Source: Paracyclopina nana (lineage: Eukaryota; Arthropoda; Copepoda; Cyclopoida; Cyclopettidae). Taken from it: a DNA stretch of 64,000 nucleotides. The position numbers and the translations under genes were made by a program. This document shows positions 57,322 to 64,000 of the stretch, piece by piece. Location: positions 14,508,001-14,572,000 of the forward strand of contig JAGUCH010000001.1 in assembly GCA_019096065.1 (NCBI GenBank). Reading direction: 5' to 3'. How positions within the stretch are numbered: the first letter of the stretch is position 1; each line of letters starts with the position of its first letter. The notes beneath the pieces are model-generated. The model did not search any database. It saw nothing but the letters and a program-made list of their open reading frames with translations, and was not told the DNA's origin.

Positions 57322-60300
57322 AAAGACTTGAAATGAGTTTTCTTTTATGGAAGCTCTACCTTGAAATATACCCAAAAATCTCAATATCGGCTTTTTGTCT
57401 AGAATAATTATTTATTTTTGGTAAGCCAGCCAAGTATAATAATATAGCCTGTTGCCCAGTTCTCATGGCGCGGGTAACTGTGGCGCGCCATTGAAAAAAT
57501 AAGTATTCGCGTTTGACAGCAGTTGTCGGGTCACCCAATATAGCCAATAATACCATTGAAAGGCAAATGAATTGCCTAAAATATGTACATGTGTGCGTAG
57601 TAGACCTGCAAATCAATCCATGACATGGGAAAATGCAAGGATTAAAGCTTTTGTCTGGAATGTTCAAACATTTCCAGCTTGACATATAATTAGCCATGGA
57701 ATGTAAAGTCTTCCCAGAATGGCCATCACGATCATTTAGCTCTCAAAAGTGTGCAAAGATGCAGTGCAGTGGTGATGAACTCAAACCCTGGCATTAGAAT
57801 GCAATCAAAACGATTTGGAAAGGTTAGATGATTGTCTGTCTATACGTGATCACACAGCACTTCATTATTCACAATTTTCCGAAACTATGCACTGGCATCC
57901 ATCTTCATCTGCAGCTGATGAAGGTTCTTCTTTTATCATGAACCAAGCTCGCCTAAATTATGGGAAAACCTCGACCTGCCTCCGATCGATGATGGTCAAG
58001 CTGGGGCCACGAAAAAATTCTAAATATACACTATTACCCCTCAGTAGTGAAATCTATCATCTATTTCTGCTGCTGATACCTGGTATGGCATAAGAGTGGC
58101 AATTATTTAGAAAATACTGACACATGCAAGAGTTTGGGTTTTCTTTCTTATGGCGCACAACGTTTCTTGCTTCCAAGTGCCTTTTTGCAGTATTTGCTTC
58201 ATTCCAACCGTTTTTGCGAGGCCTTGCAATTGGTCATGGATGAATCAGGGCATTTTTTCCGAGATTTACCTCATTGTGCACAGGTGTCAGCTGACACCAG
58301 AATTGGTGGTTGTTATCGCCTCTTCTCCAGAACACAATTGTCCAAAAGAATGACATGGAAGACAATGTGTGCAATAATGAGTGGAAGCTGAAATTAGCTG
58401 GAGCTAAAATACGAAATGCTCCAAGTATGACGGAAAAACTTGACCATTGCCCCTGATACGGCGCCGGAGGTTGCGTGGCACAAACAGCTGCTCTCTGTGT
58501 AGCTCAGAGGTTTAATGTTAAAAGACCGCGCGGCTTGGACAGTTGGACACACTTACATTTACTCAAATGTAGTAGCTCCAATTGCTCTAATAACAGGATT
58601 CTCGTAATTGCAACGTTGCCTCCTTACGCATTTCCTCCTGTAAAAAGATTAGTTTATTTTCGTCACTGAGGAGCCGTTGTTTCGAATGCTCCAAACGGAA
58701 TCTTGGTGCAATTAGCTTCTCGCGAAAAAACCGAAGGTTTTACAGCCTGTGGACCCGATGTGCTCTTAAATTCGGTAATTTGGCATTTACCATGTACCAG
58801 TGGAAGTCCTGATACAACGATGACAATTCCAATTTGTTACTTTTGCTGTTCTAGAGCGATCTTATTACGGGTCCTACGTGAGACTCATTATTTGAGTAGC
58901 TAATCTAGAGCATTGGCTGAATGTAGCATTTCATAGCCCCTCGTTGCAGTTATCTGCAAATGTTTTTAATGTAGAAATAGTCTTTATTTAAAAAAGGCTT
59001 TTTCACGCTCAAAAATAATTTGAAGGCCTTTGAAGAACATGAAAAATCCGTCAGTTCTCTGGGTCCCTTCAGCTTTGTCAGGTAGGCAAAATAAAGAAGA
59101 CAACTCTAATTGGAATTTGAGTAGAGATCCGGCCAATTGGTCATCCTCTGATGTCCCTCATTAGTAAGAAAGAAAAGGGAAAAACGGCCCCTGTGAAAAA
59201 AGTAATTATTGCATTACAAGGGGGTTATTATGGATGAAAGAAAAAACTTCTCCTTCTTCTTCTAGCTTCTAATCACAAATAAGAGGCTGTTTTTTGGTTT
59301 CGTTGCAGCCGGAATAATTGGTCGTTTCTGGCATTTGAAATGTGAAGCCCCTCATTTTCTCAGGCTAGAGGTTTTAATGACACAGCATTGGTTTTACAAC
59401 ATCGATCAATGATTGGCACATACAGTATTTAGCTGACGGAGATCAATCTTGGGATTCCAATTCCTCAAGAAGAATCATCATTTAGATAAATGGTTCAACT
59501 GAAAACCATGCCTTCTTCACATCAAGTTTATGATGTAAACAACCGTTTCTAGCTGACCCTGGCACAGAATTCATGAAAATTGGACAAAGAGCCGAAAGAG
59601 CAAAAATTGTGGCTTCAATCAGTTAGAGCCGAGTAAATTGAGAAGCTTGACTTATGCAATAGATGATCAGTCATTCAGTCAATGTTAGCTGTCGACTTTT
59701 GCTTGTAGTTAGTGATCAGAACCAGAAGGAGATAATTGTCCTCATTTCCTGGCATTTTCTGGAGCTGCTGTTGAGAGAGGTCTTCTCACCTCTCAAAGCT
59801 TAACTGCACATTACTATAAAGTCGACGAAGAAATGGCTTTGGGTATTTTTGTCGTCACTTCTGACCAAATGTGGGAAATTCTCCTCTATGATTTGACAGC
59901 AGCAGCCTTTTTGAGCATCATTGCTCTGTTTTCCACTTTTGCTGATGTTGAGAGCAGAAAAAATATATTAAGTGAGGAATGTGATAATCATACCTGAAAT
60001 GAGGAGGCGCCCTGTAATAAATAGAAAGAGAAAATGTGTGTGCTCATCAGAAAATTATTGTCTAATGTTTACTCAAAGCTGACACAAAAGAATGCCAGCT
60101 CAGAATATGGACTGGCTTTAAAAATCTGCCAACTCATCCAATTTGGGCCAAAGAAAAATGACGATGATGAGAGCACAAAATCATCATCCTGCATGATGCT
60201 AAAAACTACTCTTAATTGCTTCGAGTTCGCCCTTTTCAGCTGCTGGATTTACCAAGAAATTAATTTGTTACATTTTTCACCTCCACTGCTTTGAAGAAGC

Positions 60301-63300
60301 CACTCTCGACTTCCAGCTGAGCCGAGAATTTGTTCAGGTTTCGGAATGCTTCGGAGGCAATCTCCGAACCTTGCTGGGAGCGAGCACACCAAAAAAGAGG
60401 CAGGCTGAAGCGCTTGTGGAGTTTGTCTTGACTCCGTAATTGTTACCTGAGAAAAAAATCTGTCTGTCATAGCAATTATTTCAAGATTCCAACTGCTGCA
60501 AGGCAGTTTTTGTTGCCAAAACTTTGCTCCATCGCATTACTATCATGTGCTACTAAATTAGATTCTGAACAACCGCCAAAGGTTACATGAAAACCCAAAT
60601 GTCAATTTAGATAGCTTTTCCCTAACCTAATCACGGGTAGTGTTTGTAAAAGCAATCTTGCTTATTTAAAACTCGAGAGTTTTTCCGTCAATGTTGCGCC
60701 AACTTGGGACTGTACAAAGCCGCACAAAGATGGAGAAAAATATGGTGCTTAATCCCATATGCACTCAATCTTTGGACGTAACTCGTTAATTGCACAAATG
60801 CTTGTTGTTCTGCCTATATGCACATTCTGGTCGTCGTCGGAAATGGTCCAACTGGCTGCAATTAACATGATTATTCCATTAGGGAGTAAGAAAGTAGTAG
60901 TAGTAGTGTGGTGGTAGAATACGTCCAAAGTGCACGTCCTAGATATCCATATTGGGCCAAGAAATGAGATCTGATTATTTTTTCCCAATATTATTGCTTT
61001 CTTTTGTGGCGCTATATTGGTTAATTACCATAAAGGGAGCAGCAGGAAAAAAGAAGGAGCGCCACCACCAGTGATAATAATCACGAAACGCTCGACGAAT
61101 ATTAATTAGGATCGCGTGAGGTCGACCCTAATGGCGTTAATTGCGTTTGTTATGTGGCGAAAATCCAATCCCCGGCTGGCTGGAACGTGACATGGCTTTT
61201 GATGATCTCCCACTAATGAAAAAAGAGTAGGAGAACGAAAAACCACCGGATAATCATTTGTTGCTCACACCATATCAAATGAGCAACAGTTCCTTATTTT
61301 CCATCGACTTTCCCTCTCCCACTCCGCGTTTCGTACCCTGAACGAGCCTCAGCCAATATTCAATTTCGGCCCCAACCTTTTATAATTTTGGCCGATCCCA
61401 AAGCATTGATGTGCTCAGCATAATTGTGCGTGTGGTTCAAAGCTAATGGCCTCAGCAGAGAATGTCTCTAATTATGTGAGCTTAGTCCTAATTAGGTCCA
61501 CTGTTTCCTGGCCACGTATTTACCTTGGACCTGGTTTCTCCTCTACAAAGCTATGCATGCAGCTCTTCATCATTTAAGATGGATGAATCCTCTGGATTGA
61601 TGTAATTAATGGTAGATTATTGGGGATTTCTCCTTCCCTCCTCCTGCATTCCTTCTTCTTATCTTTTGCTATTGTGATTAAAATGAGGCTGCCATGCTCC
61701 TGGTCAAGGAATTAGAAAGCACAACAACAACCTCTCCCAGGGGAGGGCAAAGAGCCAGAACAAAAAAGTGCTGTGTAAGTTGTTGTGTGTGTGTGAGCAT
61801 TTAACGGGGGAGCTCCTGCAGAGAAGGAAAATCACCATAATTGACATCATCAGGGCCTCAAAAGATAATTACTCTTTAATTGGATTATTGAAGAGCTCTT
61901 TATTAAAACTACGGCTATTTGAGACGTCAAGTCTTACCGCAAGGATTACACGACGCAAAGTTAGTAATAATAGAGCTTGAGCATCGAGAAAAGAAGAAGT
62001 TATGTAGGCACAAAAAAGCTTGACCACAAAAGTCAGTGTACCTGCAGTCACTTTTTTCGCCCCAATGGCTGCGTAGTTTGTGTGGGAACAAAAACTGGCT
62101 CATCTTGTGGCTCTAATTAGGAAATAGTTTTCTCGCACCACTACCACCCGGGGAAAGCAGCAAACAAAGGTTGAATAGGGAGGGCAAAGATCGCTTTCAT
62201 TACAAAGACATATGGGTGCTCAAAGTGCGCATGAAGTAGCAAGAAAATGAGCGCGGGAAAAAAGTAATTTCTTGGTCGGCGAGGCCTAAAAGACCACGCC
62301 GCTCGCCACGTTTACGCTCGTTCGTTTGCCCAAATCTGGCTCATTTTTTCGGTATTATATTAGTAGGGATCGTGGCTAGAGCTTCCAATCAACTAGATTG
62401 CCTTTTTTGTGGCGGAAAAGAGAAAGCCACGAACCGAGTAAGTTAATTGCTAATGAGACCAAGCTGGAAAAGTTATCTCTCCCTGCTGGGATCGACACTG
62501 GATTGCTCTTGTGGTAATCAAACAAATGAGCCCAAATGAGTTTCCCGAAAACTTTGGTTATAAAACCTACCAAATAAAGCAGACAAAGGAATAAAAAACA
62601 ACACACAGTAGCAAACTTATTGAAATAAGTTCTTTAATTTTTGCAAGATCATCTTGCGCAAGATATCCAATTCTCCCAAGAAAGCTGACATTGTTTTTTT
62701 TCTTTTTTACTCTGACAATACCACGTATTTCATATTGAAGAGTGGGTGTTAAGTATATTTTGGTGACTTAAATCTGGTGTACTGCCTTCCTCTTGTTTCA
62801 TTATAATTGTCTCCTGAGAAACCGTCATAATTCTTGACAATTATGAAGTTGATGACAAGAAGAGGTACATACCTAGGTGACATGAGGGGTGATTATCTCA
62901 TTCATTGAATTTGGGAGCCCTTTGATTCATTTGCTTAATGAGGGAGCATTTTCCGTCAAAAGGGGGAGAAAATAATTAGCCATTTCCTCAGCGACAAAGT
63001 CAACAGCTCATAACGAGAAATTAAGGCAGTGTTCTACATGTTTATGGCAGTCCTCGGTCAAAGTGAAAGTTACAGTAATTATGATGGCATAATTATGCAA
63101 GTTCACACATCATTATATGGGTAGTCATTTTTCGCGTTGCTCTAATCACGCGATCGTTTTTGACAAGACGCCGGCATAATCATATGAAATGGAACAGTAG
63201 CTGCCAAAGCCAACTTATTCACACTTTACCGCAAGTTCTCTCGCGGAGCGCGCAGTTTTATGGCTAAAGCGAAATAGCGCCATCAAAGCATAGATCACTA

Positions 63301-64000
63301 CGCGATGTAACAACGGGAAAAACCCTCATTTTTCATACGGATACATGGATGCTTTTTTAGGCTGTCATCCCCGTCAAAATTGAGCCATGCTGGTATTTTA
63401 GCTCTATCTTATTAGCATAGTTGGGCGTGTTTAGTCATAAATTCAGTTGGGAGCAAGGTGTTAGCCGAACTTTTTGACTGACTGATAATTACAAAGTAGC
63501 TTCAAAATGAGATGGAGCCTGAGCAATTATAAGGTGGCTGAATAGCTGATTGCCCGTCGGGTGTAAAACCAAACCATGCAAAGTGTTCTATGCAAATGAG
63601 CTCTTCATCATTATGATTATGATGATGGGGACGACGCTTCTGAGTCGTCACAATTTTATAATCACTCACACGTCAACGCGTTTGACTACTGGAAATGCAT
63701 AATTAGCTGAGATTTACATGAAAAAAGCCATAAGCAGCTCGTCTCTTCTGACCAGAGAATTTTCCCGTCCATTTAGATGCACTATGGGACGATAGATAGT
63801 AGTGCTACACTCGATCGAGAAGCATGGTCAGAAAGCATTTCTGGCAAAGTCAAGCGGGTCATTTGGCTGGGATGAAAGATATTAATGAGATTCCGGAAGA
63901 GCTATATAGATCTAGTACAGCAGAGGTATTTGCACGAGCAGTATCTTACATCGGTCATTGAGCAAAAGAATACTTTCGCTTGTCGTCATATGGATCGATA
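57322..64000. other. Non-coding stretch to the window end
   Basis: No convincing gene. A (GTA)n run lies at 60894-60907. An exon-like pair of splice sites on the minus strand at 59994-60011 is noted separately. Otherwise I see only short frames without domains. Confidence 0.4.
59994..60011 (-). other. Possible 18-nt micro-exon
   Basis: On the minus strand an acceptor CTTTCTATTTATTACAG is followed by 18 nt and then CAG/GTATGA, a good donor. Eighteen is a multiple of three. It could belong to a 5' exon set of zfh2 or to an unseen gene, or be chance. Confidence 0.15.

Noticed and set aside
57697-57708. Twelve bases identical to the 5' part of miR-1
   Set aside because: The match stops after 12 bases and no precursor hairpin is apparent; likely chance.

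Overview
The window looks like arthropod nuclear DNA, probably from a crustacean of the Daphnia type. It has an intronless eukaryotic tRNA-Phe gene, a spliced zinc-finger homeobox gene of the Zfh2/ZFHX3 family with short introns (138 and 68 bp), LTR retrotransposons, MITEs, and long AT-rich non-coding stretches. The species assignment is inference; family membership of the gene and of the large retroelement is clear from motifs.

Layout: tRNA-Phe(GAA) at 554-626. A complete BEL/Pao-type LTR retrotransposon fills 2479-16093 on the minus strand. Its two 485-bp LTRs look identical. It has an 18-nt primer site matching tRNA-Lys(CTT), an uninterrupted gag-protease-RT-RNase H-integrase polyprotein of 2,969 residues, and an unusual second reading frame after the polyprotein. 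That frame is RS-rich and ends in zinc-knuckle-like motifs; it is interrupted by two frame changes. A 409-bp MITE with TTA duplications (20561-20969) and a 1.7-kb non-autonomous LTR element (20985-22676) sit side by side. The zfh2-like gene runs on the minus strand from 33445 to 26169 in three coding exons and encodes 2,356 residues with four homeodomains and about thirteen C2H2 fingers. Its upstream side is a roughly 30-kb stretch with no convincing coding sequence. That stretch includes a candidate 5' non-coding exon near 40.7-40.9 kb and a second MITE at 56928-57321.

Most unusual signal: the BEL/Pao element is studded with about 49 copies of a tiny palindrome, GCA-W-TGC, of which 47 have at least one further complementary flanking base pair and 43 have two or more (up to 21 bp in total). 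The arm sequences differ from site to site but are nearly always self-complementary. Copies lie in the LTRs, in the polyprotein in different reading frames, in the second ORF and in the spacer. The other 50 kb of the window has only about the chance number of the 7-base core. This looks like an iterated hairpin or dimer-site system belonging to the retroelement, and I know of no description of it.

A second link between mobile elements: the small LTR element and the BEL/Pao element share almost the same polypurine-tract/LTR-start junction, although their primer-binding sites differ.
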